Below are positions 50,793 through 63,449 of a stretch of 64,000 bases of DNA, in pieces. A model generated the notes under the pieces. It saw only the letters and a list, made by a program, of their open reading frames with translations. It did no database searches and was not told the origin of the DNA. This DNA is from Pseudoscleropodium purum. Lineage: Eukaryota > Streptophyta > Bryopsida > Hypnales > Brachytheciaceae. The position numbers and the translations under genes were made by a program. Each line of letters starts with the position of its first letter. The stretch's first letter is position 1. The stretch covers positions 4,216,001 through 4,280,000 of the forward strand of contig OZ017795.1 of assembly GCA_963969395.1 (NCBI GenBank). The letters run 5' to 3'.

Positions 50793-52599
50793 ATACTTTG
50801 GGTGATGGTGATAGAGTTATTAATGACTACTCTAAAACTTCAATCTATTTTTTAAGTATAAATTCATTGCAAGATCAAACAAACTTTTTTTTATTTCTTT
50901 ATGTCATGGCTATGTTAGAAAATATTGAGACTTTGCTTTAGGTGGTCAAATGACCATTATGGGTATACTTTGTGGTGGTTTTAGGTGGTCTAGAGACTAT
51001 TTTGCACCAATTGGGAAGCACACTTAAAAAATTCATAACAAATTTACACTTTGTTGAAAATGTAAAATTTCAATTGCTTTCTAAATTTCTCATGTTTATC
51101 TTTATATGGAAAATAATTTAATTTTTTTCAAAAATGTCAACAAGGCAAACCAGCCATACTACCTGTTATAGGCTGGTTTACCTTATTGTACCAAACAAAA
51201 ATGAACCACTTCTTTTCATTTTCCATTTTTTGTCCATCTCTCCACAATTTTCTTATAAACTGTCAGGGTTTGCTTGTAAAGAAAATGTAAAATTTGTAAT
51301 TGTCAATTAAAAGTATAAAATTTCATCAAATTATCCAAGCACAATCACCATTGTATTGTACTTTGGTATCACACTCGGGCAAGTTTCATGAAAGAAAGAA
51401 ATGATAATAAGTAGAAAATCCTTTTTTTTGGCACCATGGGGTTAAATTGCACCATTTCAAAATATATGTCTACTTTTTGCTAAATAAAAGTAATCTTTTT
51501 TCATCAAAACTTTTCCATTTCTAAGAAAAATGTCAATGAAGTCACCTAGTTTGGATGAAAAAGTGCATGAATATGACTGAAAAGTGTTTTGGGTCCAAAA
51601 GATGGATGAATGTAGAAATACAATGCTTCACCAAATTTTAAGTGATCACCATCTAGCCACTTTCTCACAAAAGTAAAAAACATACGGGGTCTGGTTCTGC
51701 CTGTAAATTATCATTGTTTGTCCCTGGCTTCTCAGTTTTGACTCAGCTGCAAATTGTACTTTACAATTAATTCAATCTTGGCGATATGAAGTTTATCAGG
51801 ATTAAACCCACACGTTCAGTAGACGGGAGAGTCAGTCCGTCAGCGCCTGCACTGAATTCCCTTCATTTGCCCTCAATCAAAAAAGATATAAAAAAATTTC
51901 ACAACTCACAACTCAGCGTTTATTGCAAGGGTAAACCGGAATCCAATTTTTATTTTTTTGACAAACGTGAGGACTCCAAATTTTTCAACTTATGATAGCT
52001 GGGGATAATTGTAATGCAGACTTATTATTTACAATCGAAATGATTAAATTCAAGTTAGTGGGGCAAACTCGGATTTATCCTTGGACCAACTTACAATTTG
52101 CATCCCAAACAAGTTATATACCATTCTGGAACTTGAGTTGAGGGCAATTTTTTTCGGAAGGGGTGATATATATTGCTCAAATGTGATGCAACTTTTTGGG
52201 AAGAAATATTTGATGAGAGATTTCCTTTTTTTCAGGGATGAAATCGCTCAATAGCTAGAAACTCTCAAGACAACTTGCATCACTCATTTTTCAACAAATG
52301 GATACACTTTTGGATGAATATTATATGTTTTCATCCATATCAATGGATATAAATAACTCCATGCTTCCATTAGATATTGCTTTTGCCTTGCCTAGAAATA
52401 TTGGAAGGAAAAAAAACTACACAAAAGCTTTGTTCTCAATGAAGCAAAGGTCCTTTCACTAGAGAACATCCTACATGTGAGCTTGTCCATGTATTGTGGG
52501 CCATTCTAAGACAAGTACATTCTTGTTACAATAGTATTGTAGAAAGACCCCTTCCTTCCATTCAAGAATGTTATGAAAGACATGTCAAGTGATACAAAC
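50793..52599. other. AT-rich spacer
   Basis: No gene is supported. A small open frame at 51786-51995 has no recognisable motif. Confidence 0.55.
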
Positions 52600-53330
52600 T
52601 TAATCTTTAAAGGACCAAACTACATTGTTTGGCTACAAAGAAATTGTGGGCAACTCACTGCAAATAGATTTTTTGTTTATTTTCTTTGAAATTTTCACAC
52701 AACATGGGGACCAAATTTTTCTCTTAAGGCCCAACAATTTTCACAACTTTTGACTACATGGTTAAAAAATTATTGTATAATATGTAGATTTCCCCCCCAG
52801 ACAAACAATTCAAGAAAATTAAAGAATTCTCTTTTTTCACAAACAAAAATTTGAAATTGGTTTTTGAAATTTACTTATAATTTATGCAGAAAGCTTTGAA
52901 CCATTTCATTTTGATCAATGAAATGAAAGTTCTGAGGAATTTTAGTTTGTAGGTAGTTATAGATTCTCTACTCTAAAATAAACTTGAAGTCATTTCTTTA
53001 ATTCAAATTTCAATATTTAAAAAATAAATAAAACCATAGGATGTACATTATTCATTACAACATTTCAACTATTGGAATTGACATTTTTTCAATTTTATAA
53101 CTAAATTCTTAATAACTAAGTCTTTTGACTCATTTTCTACTTCTTTTTGCTTACTATTTTTTTTCCTATATGTTATACAATTCCAAATGATCTGAAAATT
53201 TTCAAACACGTGACCAATTTTTCTAGAAAAAAATTCCAAAGATGCACCACCATTTTGGTCTTTATTTCATAGAAAAGTGAGCTTTTGAAGTCTAGAGTCT
53301 TGATTTTTTGTAGGGCCCAAAAAATGATTT
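52600..53330 (+). repeat. TTAA-started dispersed repeat, copy 2
   Basis: The repeat begins with ttaatctttaaaggacc at 52,600 and follows the copy at 21,004 in order: gtgggcaactcactgc, aaggcccaacaatttt, aaagctttgaaccatt, gtagttatagattctc, ctctaaaataaac, cattacaacatttcaac and tttcctatatgtt. Divergence is moderate, with small indels. No coding capacity. Its 3' limit is unclear. Confidence 0.65.
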
Positions 53331-56300
53331 CAGTGAATTTAAACCCTAAACTCTTGCAATCCACATGGTAATAATTTCAGAAATTTCCACTATGTGGATT
53401 GCAAGATTAACTATCTACAAGATAGAGGGCAAATCTTTACAATTATTAGGTAATTTTATATTATTTATTTGAGTTAGGTTCATCAATGCAATGAATGTTG
53501 AGGTGTGATATACAATGGCTTTCCAAATGTTTGGCATACATACAAAAATTGCCATAAATAATAAAGAAATCATATTTTTTCCCCAAAAAATTGACATGTT
53601 GAGGTACAAGTAACACACTTGTATAATCAAATTTTAAAAAAAAATTAAATAACATTTAGACTTGTTTAAATTTTAATTCAAATTTATTGGTGAAAAAACT
53701 TTTAACCCCTAATGTTCTTTAAGTTTCTATGTAGCCTTTTGAAAGCCCAAGTAGGTTTATATGAAGTCAATCTTAAGCAAATAAAAGTGAAATTCTTATT
53801 GAAGATGCACATTTCTATAAATTTCCCAAAAATATAATTTTTTTTCCAATTGGGTATTTAAGTCAAAATTTAGGGGCAACATGGGTAACAACTAATAGAG
53901 AGGGCAAGCAATTGGACAAGTTGTAAAGTTTTTTTTAAAAACTTTGAATGCTTTTATTGTACCTAACTTCAAGGGTTGGCATTTTATGTAGAATAATGAA
54001 TCCAAGTTGGATAAAGTGGTTCAGTGAGCACTTTCAAAATTATTCAAATTTTCAATTTTTATTTCTTTTCTTTCCAAATTCTAGCATGCAATATATGGCC
54101 ACTTTGTTGTATCATATCTATCTCTTCAAGTCATTTAATATTTGATTTTTGGAGAGAAGGCAAGTGCTTTATAAAAGTAGAGAAATAGGAAGTACAATGA
54201 TCCATGTGGAATATGTAAATTAGATTATGAAAGAGATCTGTAGATACCAAGTTATATCATAAATTTTGTGAATTTTTGACTGATTTTGTGTGCTTTTAAA
54301 TATTATTGGTCATATATTTTTCATATTTTTGTCTCAAGTTGGGATTTTTGAGTGTATAGATAACCAATTTGGAGGTCGAGATTAGTGGTTTGTAAAGATT
54401 TCAAGCAAGAAGGCTTGTAATTTGGGATGTGGAATGAAAGTGAAGGATTCTGTTTTTTAGTGGTCAATTCCAAGTTGGAATCCAATGACATCTTGGTAGT
54501 TGTGTAAATTCCAATTTGATAGTTTTAGGTAGTTTGTCATCTTCTCCAAGTTGGCAACCGTCATGGCAGGGAGTCCTATTAGGTCCCAAATTGGATTCAA
54601 TTTTCTTTACCCACAGCGAGTGAAGCTAGTGCAAATCCCAATCGGTCATGTTGGTATTTTGATTTTGTTTATGATTTCCTAGTTGGAAAGTGTGTCTGTA
54701 TTGATCCAAGGTTGGATCCATATGAATGAGTGAGTCTGTGTTCCTATTCAGAGATGTATATGTGCTAGTGTGTGGCAATCCATATGTGCATAATCGTGGA
54801 GATTTTGTAATGAATAAATTGTCAAAGTTTGGAGTTGATTTGGAAGAGTGTGTGTTAATGATTGAATTTATGGAAGTCTGTGCTGAAGGGGATGAGATGC
54901 AATGGATGTCTACAGTAATTTCAAGTTAAAGCAAGTAGTTGAATTTATAGATTCTGAACTTGGATTGATAGTTGTGCAGATGGAGAAATCTATTCGAGAA
55001 GATGTGTAATTCTGAAGATAATTAGGTAAATTAGTGTGAAATTGCATAAAGTCTGAGTGTGAAAAAGAGAACCAAATTGTAATATTTTGATAGAACACTT
55101 TGAGCCTAATAAAAAAAATTCTTGTTGATGGAGCGTTAGTGTAGAAATTCTTTGCAAGTATGTGATAATTTTTATGAACAAAAACATTAAATGGTGATTG
55201 TGACCACTAATTCGAAGTATAAAAATTGAAAATTTTTCAAATATTATTTGATGTGTTTAGTTGGTGATCAATTTGTACCTAATTGGAGCATGTTGGGATG
55301 TTGAATGTATGCAATTAAATTCCAATTTGGTGTGTATGTGTGAATTAAGAGCGGAAATGTATATTCCTATTTGGGTCGTGTGTTAATTGAAGTTGTATAT
55401 GTTAATTTCTAAATGGTGAATGAGTGTCAAGTTGTTAATTCCAATTAGGTGGGCAGTCAATGGAATGTATGTAAAGCATTGAGAATTTTGTGCAAGATCA
55501 AAATTGAGAACTGTAATGCTATAAATGTTTGACTAATTAAATTTGATTGAAGAGATTGTCAATTCCAAATAGTTTAAAATTTTTTGAACAATAATAATCC
55601 ATCAATAATTAGTTTAATTCGATTATAGAGAAGCTTGAGTGTTAAGTTGTAAGTTCATAATTGAGTGTTGATTAAGTTTGCTTAAGAAAATTCCTAATTG
55701 GTAGGTGAGGTACTATGATTTGATGTGTAATTTGCATAGCGAAAGCCTGGCTATATTTAAAAATAACTTAGCGAAGAGTATTGGCTCCACTCATTTTTTC
55801 AGAGTAGATATGTGGCTACAGGAGAAAAAAAAATTTACTTTGCAGTAGGCGACACCTCATCTTTTACTACATGACACTTTCTCAGGCACTAGCAATGAAA
55901 TTCATAATCTAGAGAGAAATGTGGCGATAGAGGAAAACAAGCAAGTACAAAGTAGGTTTTATTATTAGAAGCATTTACAAAAGTTTCTAGAATTTAAACT
56001 AAAATTTAAAACTCTTATTGCTAGAATCTAATAATGCACTACTTTCAAAGTTTAGGGTCTTTGCTTTCGGGATTCCTACTATTGGAAACTTGGGATAAGT
56101 CTTAGATCCAATTCACCAATCACCGTGCTCTCCTTGCCTTCTCTACCTTGACTACCAAATGAAAGTAGAAAAGCAATTCATACATGCCAAGTAAAAGAAA
56201 GAGCAAAGACAAAAATTATGAAGATCATGCATTCAAGCAAATGCTGTTTTAGGTACCTTTGGAGAAAGCTCGCAAGGCACACCTGTTGCTACCTAATACA

Positions 56301-56720
56301 AGCCAACTTATAGAAGTGCAACACATGTAGAAACAATAAGAACTGAACAATGAAGTATGAGCCATCACAAAGAAGCACAAATCCTGTTTTAGATTCATGT
56401 ATAACAACGCACAAACTAGCTCTACGCAGAGACTTTCACAATGTATGTTCCACAAGTACCACGCACTAATAGAATGCATGCAAGCAAATTCACAAAGACA
56501 ACTGAAAACCAATACTTGAAGACTTTCGAATAAGCTTTCAGGGAAATTGGGATGTGGTGAATTGAGTTCGTCCTACGTTAGTCCAATAGATGTCGGACTC
56601 ATAGAGACCTTCATCATCATTGACTTCTAAACTAAACCTGCACATTCCACAACTCCAAAATTAGAAGGGAAGATTCGGAGCTGACAACCTCTACTACTTG
56701 TATGCTAAAAATGGTTAGTC
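53331..56720. other. Spacer with degenerate 40-bp-period array
   Basis: The notable content is the TTCCAANTTGG-type array at 54.36-55.70 kb. No gene is supported; small open frames on either strand have no motif. Confidence 0.5.
54362..55700. repeat. Degenerate array with a TTCCAANTTGG-like core
   Basis: Core-like words recur at 54,468, 54,509, 54,544, 54,583, 54,636, 54,677 and 54,705, and again at 55,319, 55,364, 55,404 and 55,438, mostly 28-53 bp apart and averaging about 40 bp. Examples are ttccaagttgg, tcccaaattgg and ttccaatttgg. Sequence between cores is poorly conserved. A shorter cluster occurs at 61.08-61.20 kb. Confidence 0.45.
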
Positions 56721-56723
56721 TTC

Positions 56724-59700
56724 TTTTCAAGCTGATGACCTCCATTCCTCGTATATAGCGTCATATGGGAAATCGGACAAGGCAAAGAAATCCTGGGCGT
56801 GCATTCCCACAACCAGTGGGAGATGTGTTGACAATTGGTTCCAAAGCTTGTTTTTCATGAAGCTGAGAGTGTCGAATGTCCTCTTGTCTTCAACGTTGCC
56901 AAGAATTGTGACCAATGCAAGCTTTGCAATCTTCATATACTCTGATAGCTTATGCTGAAGTAAATTGTTTGCTTCAATCCAACGCCACAAACAACTTAGT
57001 GGGTTTAAGGGGAGATTGCCTTGCATGGTAGCATGGTAGTTGCCTTTCATGGCAATCTTAAACATGCTAGTATGTTCATCAAGCTTAGAGATTGATAGGA
57101 CTGGATAGGACTGTTTTATGTGGGAGTCCTCCTTGAGAGTCACAGCAGGAGTCTCTGATGCTTACAGAGCCACGTCCTCTGAGCTAGGGCCAACAAGAGT
57201 TGCCGAATGCTTGCTCTTCTTTGCCGTATTGAACATCTTTGTCTATCCGTAGTGCTCTTTCAGAATGTCGAAGTGTTGCTGAAAATCTTCATTAGAAATT
57301 GTTCCTATCCAATACTGGGGATACACCAACCCAAATGCATCTATAAGAGATGTTGAAGGAAATCTAACTTACAATTTGCCTATGAGCTTCTTGGCCGCAC
57401 CTGTCACAAAAGCAAAGGATTTAGACTCATGGAATAAGATCTAAGTCGATATTGGATTGCATAGAAGAAGGGGAGGGGTAGTTCATCACCTTTGCAAAGT
57501 TCTTTGATGTTATCCACAATGCATGCATGGACGTCTTGAGTCACCGGTACACCCTCTTCTTCGGTGCCCTCCTGTCTATGAGAAGCAGAGATGCTATATT
57601 CGATTGGAGTGAAGTGAAGCACCTTTGCAGTGTTAGAATTCAAGTCGAATGCTGTTTGCACCCAAGTCACTGGTATTGCATTGTGTTTGATTTGCACTAG
57701 GGCCTTGAAATTCCAAATACATCTTGTGAAAATGTAGTACTGCCATCAATGTAGAAGGCTATAACCTTGGTGATGCATATATAAATGGCCGCCACATAAT
57801 CGTAGTCAAAGACATCCCGACCTTGAGCAAATTGCATCAAAGAATGCATACATCGCAACAAAGGCAACAAGGCAAACAAACCAAGTAGAATCTCAATGTC
57901 AGTGAGGTGATTCAGGTTTTTACGAGCTTTTGCCATGCACTTCTTGTTGACCTTTGCTTTCTTTCTCATATGGTCTTCTACTGGTCACTGAGAGTCCATT
58001 GACATCTTCACTAATAACACTTTGTACTTGTTCATCACTCTAACTGCAAGTGAAAGCATGCTGATCCAATGCGTTTGGACATTTTTCAAGATTTTTAGGC
58101 CCTTGGCCAGCATGAATTCAACTAGCTTCATAAACTCTAGATGTCGCTTTAGACTATGTGCAAAAAAGGCGTTCAATGAAGCCAATATGTCCTCAATTTT
58201 CCCTACCACTAGAAGATCACTGAGGGTCTGCATAGCCAAGTTTGTCCTATGAGCTTGCAGCATTATAGAGGGGGCTAGCAATGTCAATTACATGCACCGA
58301 TTTCTCCATTTTTTTGGAAATACAAAGATTCAAAATACAACAATGGCCCTACAGAGACTTATACAGCCTTTGCAAAATAATCTGACTTTCTTTTCTACAA
58401 ATAGTAAGAAGATTTTTTGAAAGCACGAGCTTCTCACCATGCAATGGATGTCGAGTACTCTAGGTGCGAATTTCTCTTTCAGTTGCTTGACAACTCCATT
58501 TTTTTCCCCTAAAAGGTACTAACGCCATTTGCCAATAAGTTCAAGTGGACCCAACATCAATCTTGTGTTTCTACATTTCTAGTTCTACTCCTAAACAACA
58601 ATTTCATTTGAATTTGGTATTACTTACACATACAATTCAAGTTATCGGAAAAAAAACACCCTAAACTAAAGCAAGTACCAACCTTCAAAACAACACCCTA
58701 AACTCAAGAAACTAACAACTTTCATACAAACACCGTAGACAAAACTGAGCAAGCAGTATCGTGCATAGAGAAATGAATACAAAACTTTGGTAGGATGATG
58801 GTAGGGAGACTAACTTGCTCCGAAGGAAGCCAGGTGCGTGGCGATTTCCACTTTTTTGATGCCCTCGAAAGTCTTCATAGCGTCGACTATGATTGCCATT
58901 AAGTTGCTCCCATTGCCCTCCATCACATGCTCTAATGACAACAACATAGATTTCCTGGTCCAATTTTCATACACGTACCCGTAGATGGAAATCCAACTCT
59001 AAGTATCTAAGGTTGTCACTTCATCGTAGGTTATGGAAAAAAAGCAAGCCTTGGACATGACTTCCAATGTTTTGCATTGAACTTGATGAAACAGGCACTC
59101 TACAAGCTCCCATCCCGCACTATTAGACTAGTGCCGCTTTGGTAGCTTGGGAACATCCAAAAAACTCAAAAGTGGTTCAAGTGCCGTGTACTCCAGCATG
59201 GGATGGCCCTCTTGAAGCAGGTGGAGGATTGTAGCAAACTACAAGTGCTTTCGTGCTCGTTCTCCTTTCACCATAGCCAGTTGTTGTGCCACAGTGGTGG
59301 TGTCCCTGGCAACGTACAATCTTTCATAACGTAGGTGCTTGCATTTCTTGGCAATGTAGTGTTGCCCCTTTTTTTATTCCATTACCCATATTTTAGGTAG
59401 CCTTCCTCTTTCCTCTGTACTTGGTTAGAGTATCCCATTTGGAACAAAGAATCTTTGGCTTCCCTGTAATTTGAGAGCAAACAATGCATTTCACATACTG
59501 AAATAAGCCATTAGAATCGCAAAAAAGCTTTGCCTATGGCAATTGAGCTGCTCAAGAGTCCTAGAATTTCCTTGTCGCATTGTAATTTTTTTCGGAACTA
59601 CTTTGGCGGCACTTAGAACAAATTCCTCATGAGACTGGTCATCAAACTCCTCAAAGACAAGTAACTTTTGCTTACTTTTGCGTGCCCTAGCGGCTTCCGC

Positions 59701-59880
59701 AATCTCCACACCCTGTATAGACGTAGATCTGTCTAAGGACAAAGAGATGATGTCCACAACAAAATCACAAGGCAAAATAGTAGAAAATAGAGGCACAGTG
59801 AGATTAGACCTACGTTGTTTCATTTGGAGTGAAGTCGTCTTCTTCTTCTGTAAATTGTCGCAGACTAACATCCCGACACT
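56724..59880 (-). pseudogene. Decayed hAT-type transposase
   Basis: On the minus strand the pieces follow hAT order. An N-terminal region is open at 59,871-59,491. A BED-like Cys motif follows (FQYVKCIVCSQITGKPK near 59,490-59,440), then YERLYVARDTTTVAQQ near 59,300, the DEVTT segment near 59,030, AHRTNLAMQTLSD and HWISMLSLAVRVMNKY at 58,287-57,985, a mid domain at 57,969-57,697 (ALLPLLRCMHSLMQFAQGRD), and the C-terminal segment at 57,143-56,727 (GNVEDKRTFDTLSFMKNKLW). Stops and frameshifts break it throughout, including one at an A-run near 59,380. A stretch of about 500 bp before AHRTNLA looks like an intron. Known family: nuclear cut-and-paste transposases dimerising through the C-terminal region. 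No terminal repeats were identified. Confidence 0.75.
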
Positions 59881-59884
59881 CTAA

Positions 59885-62825
59885 CTGCAACTAGCATTTT
59901 CGACACTTCTGTTGCACACCGCGATGGATTCAAAGGTAGTGGATAGAGCGGAGCCAAACTATAAACCCGTTGGAGTGAGTCCGGATGAGGAAGATGAAGA
60001 ACCAGTGCTCGGAATCCTAATATAGTAATGGAACAAGGCCGATCCAATAAGTACCATTGTAACCTCGATTTCAACCCTAAACCCAAACAAAACTAGCAGT
60101 GACGTGCAATGGACTTTCACTTCACTCTGGTTAGAAAATTACATTGCCCTATCCCAACATACATTCATGATTCACAAACATTTGATTGCAAGGAATCTAA
60201 TAGCAGACTAGCAGAGCACACAAAATGCGAAGCACACTAGCAAAATGATCCAATCATAGTGAACAAGCACATCAAGTAGAAATTCATGACAAATAGGTAT
60301 CATGGAGAACAAATAGCCTTGCGTGCACATGACCCTTAAACTACAAGGAAAATTGTGAGCAATTCAACCCTACAATGTCCTGGCAATTGGAAAGCCGCTA
60401 CAAATTACAAGCTCATCCACGGAGGAGATGAAACCACACGATACAAAGTAGAATACAACAAAGATTACAAAAACACAAACCTCCCAGTGCTGACAACACA
60501 TATATGTTGAAGCTCGGTACTCTTGTGCTAGGAATCTAGTATCCTACCATCATCGCCAAGATGCCAAGTGCAAGTTCTAAAGCAAAACTAGCCTTCCACT
60601 CTTGCTAATGACAAGCAAAATTTGAAGAAATTCATGTACAACACCACGGAACCTCAAACCGTTAGTTCGTTACCAAGAACTCAATATAAGAAAGTGGCAA
60701 TGATGCTGTGCTAATGGGCGAGTACCATTGGCGACAATGCGCTGGTGTGAGGGGATTGGTCATTGTTCAAGCTAAGTCGGCTGGCCTTGAATTGTTTGAT
60801 TAAGCTTCCTGATTTCGCTACATGGCTCCATCTTGGAGAATGAGAGGATAGGCGCTGAAACCAAAACTCAACATGCCCATACCGTTGTGGTGAACTCTAG
60901 CTATGATAGAATCTGATGTGCTGAGTTTCTAGCGAATTAGACTACTCCCTTGCCCTTGATTTCTTAAACATTTTGGAACTTGCCCAAATTTTTTTCACAA
61001 TTTGGCCTTTTTTTGCCACTTAAAAAATCACTGGTTGGTAGAGTGTCAAACTAGTTGGAAGTATTGAGTCTGCCAAGTTGAATTTGCAAAGATTAAATTT
61101 GAGTTGGAGAAAGACTGGGGTTGATTTGGAGAAAGAATTATAAATCCAAGTTGGATTTGTGGTGTTATTTTAATAATGTTTTTGGTGATAAAATTCCAAA
61201 TTGGATTAATCTATTAGCATTGATTTCCTACTTGACCGTCTCCCTTGGACTAAATTTATTATACTAAAAGGATAATTTCTGAATTGGTAATTATCCTTCT
61301 TCAACAAGATCAATAGCTCATAGGCAAGTCAAAATAATGCAATAATTGTTATCACAAGTAAACTTCAAACCTTTGTAACTTCCTATTGAAGACTTATAAT
61401 TACAAATGGATTTTCAAAAGATAAATTTAAGTTGATTTTCTACATTTTTTAGTTGATTGTATTTTGAAAATAATTGATTGAAAATGCTTAAAAATGAGGT
61501 TTGAAGTTCTAGTGTGAACACAATTACTTCATTTAACTTTGAACTCCCACCTTACTTCAAATATTTCATAACATTTGAGAATTGATAAAGAACAATGAAT
61601 TTCACTCTAAAGACTTTTTCATCCCTCTTACTTACAATATATCAATGAAGTTAGCCCTTCATATCACCAAACAAAAATATCTTGATATTTGATGGTGCAT
61701 GCAAGACTTTAATAAAAACAAAACAATTAAGTTTTCAACACTAAGTGACCATTTGAACCATTTTCTAATATTTAGGCATTTGGAAGCATTTATTTGTTTT
61801 CCAACTCTTTTCAATAGTAATTTCTAAAAATTAAATTCTTGTTTTTTATTTTAATTAAAGTCAACTCTAATAGTATCTAAAAATCTGTAAAGCCAATGGT
61901 TTGAATTTTTTTCCACATATTTTCACAGCAATATAGAGAAATAATGTAAATTGAAAAAAAACTCAGTTTTCATTAAATATAAAATGGAAATTTTGGAAGA
62001 ATTTTAGAACCATTTGCACAAACTCTAATGTAAATTCATAAGATTTTTTTTTTTTTTGTACTTGATTAAGAAAAGAAAAGATTTATTTTGCTATTGGGAT
62101 TTTGATTCTTCCAAAAAAGGAATTTTCAAAAAAATTTGAAATCATCCTCATGTAGTTGCTTTATTTTTAACATCTTCTTAGTACAAGATGATTTTAGGTA
62201 TGTTAGACACGTCCATTACCTTTGAAAATTGGCATGCAAATAACTAATCATACCTATCCAATTCTCGGAGTTTTCAAAGTTGAACAATGTCTCCTTCTCC
62301 ACAAAATGAAGTCAAACTATGATGATCTTGATTACTAACCTTCAAGGTTATTTTTGGGAATTTGTAGTAAAAAATTAATGAATTTCCAAATTTCATTGAA
62401 TGAAATATTTTTAAGTAAAATTTGATCCCAATTTTAAATAAATATTATTATGTTTTTAATAATATACTCAAATGATTTCCAAAAATTTGTATTAAATATT
62501 TATATATTACTTTTCATGATTTTTTGGGAGATTTTTGAAGGGATTTAAAAAATTATAACTATTGAAGGGCTTTATTTTAGTCGATAATAATTCATTCAAT
62601 GGAAACTTAGAATTAAAAATTTTACTATAAAATTCCAAATAGAATTATTATTTTCCTCACTAAAGAATTTGAAGATTTTGTCTTAGTGTCAAAAAAAAAT
62701 TCCACCAATAAATTTGAGTTAAGTTTTTAAAATGTCTAAATTTTATTTAATATTTTTGAAAAAAAAAATTCTTGTAAGTGTATTGAGGGGTCCTTCCACC
62801 CAACATGTCCAAAGGTGGTTGAAAA
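59885..62825. other. Spacer, GC-richer up to 60.9 kb
   Basis: Positions 59.9-60.9 kb are less AT-rich and may be the 5' flank of the hAT relic; no domain is recognised. From 61 kb on it is AT-rich spacer with no gene. Confidence 0.45.
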
Positions 62826-63094
62826 TATTAGAGGATTTTGGGGGTTGGGAGGGTCATTTCAGAATTTCAGGCTTATTCCTCCAACCGTGTTCCTATTATT
62901 AGTTAGTTTTTTCTGAAATTTAAAAAGAAAAAAGATTTAGAATGGAAAAAAAACAGAAATTTTTTTAATTAAATTTGTTTTTGGTAACATGGCAGTTGCA
63001 ACGCCACGTCACGTAGCAATTGTGAGGCAATTCCCTTGACGTTGGCAACTTGGGGAACTTACAACCCTTCAAAGTTGCTAAAAATCTTCTAATG
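62826..63094. mobile_element. MITE family A, copy 4, 269 bp
   Basis: The ends tattagaggattttgggggt and (reverse complement) cattagaagatttttagcaa are the family inverted repeat, more eroded. The internal pair aacatggca ... cgccacgtc lies at about 62,977-63,010. Confidence 0.6.
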
Positions 63095-63449
63095 CACCTA
63101 ATTTCTCAATTAGTTTTGGCAATTTTCGAAGAGTATGAAAACTCATGAGAATTACTATAAGCTTAGAGGTTTTGTGAAAATAGATGTTCAAGGCTCAATC
63201 TACACTATAATATACACCATATTTTTGACAATGTTAATCATTTTAGCACATGTCTGATTGAGCAGTGGTGTGGTGTGGGGGGTTTCTTTGGTCATGGAAT
63301 GGAAATTATGAAGATTATACTATTTTTTGCTTATTTTTTCATCAAGTTTGGAATTATTAAAAATGAAAGAAATGTAGATAACAATTCATCTTGTTTACAA
63401 TGTATAGGCAAACCTATTTCTAAGAAGTAAAAAAACTATAATGTGTTAC

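Noticed and set aside
53702..53725. TTAACCCCTAA resembling a piggyBac-like end.
   Set aside because: The following sequence does not match the other TTAA-started repeats and no palindrome is present; likely chance in AT-rich DNA.
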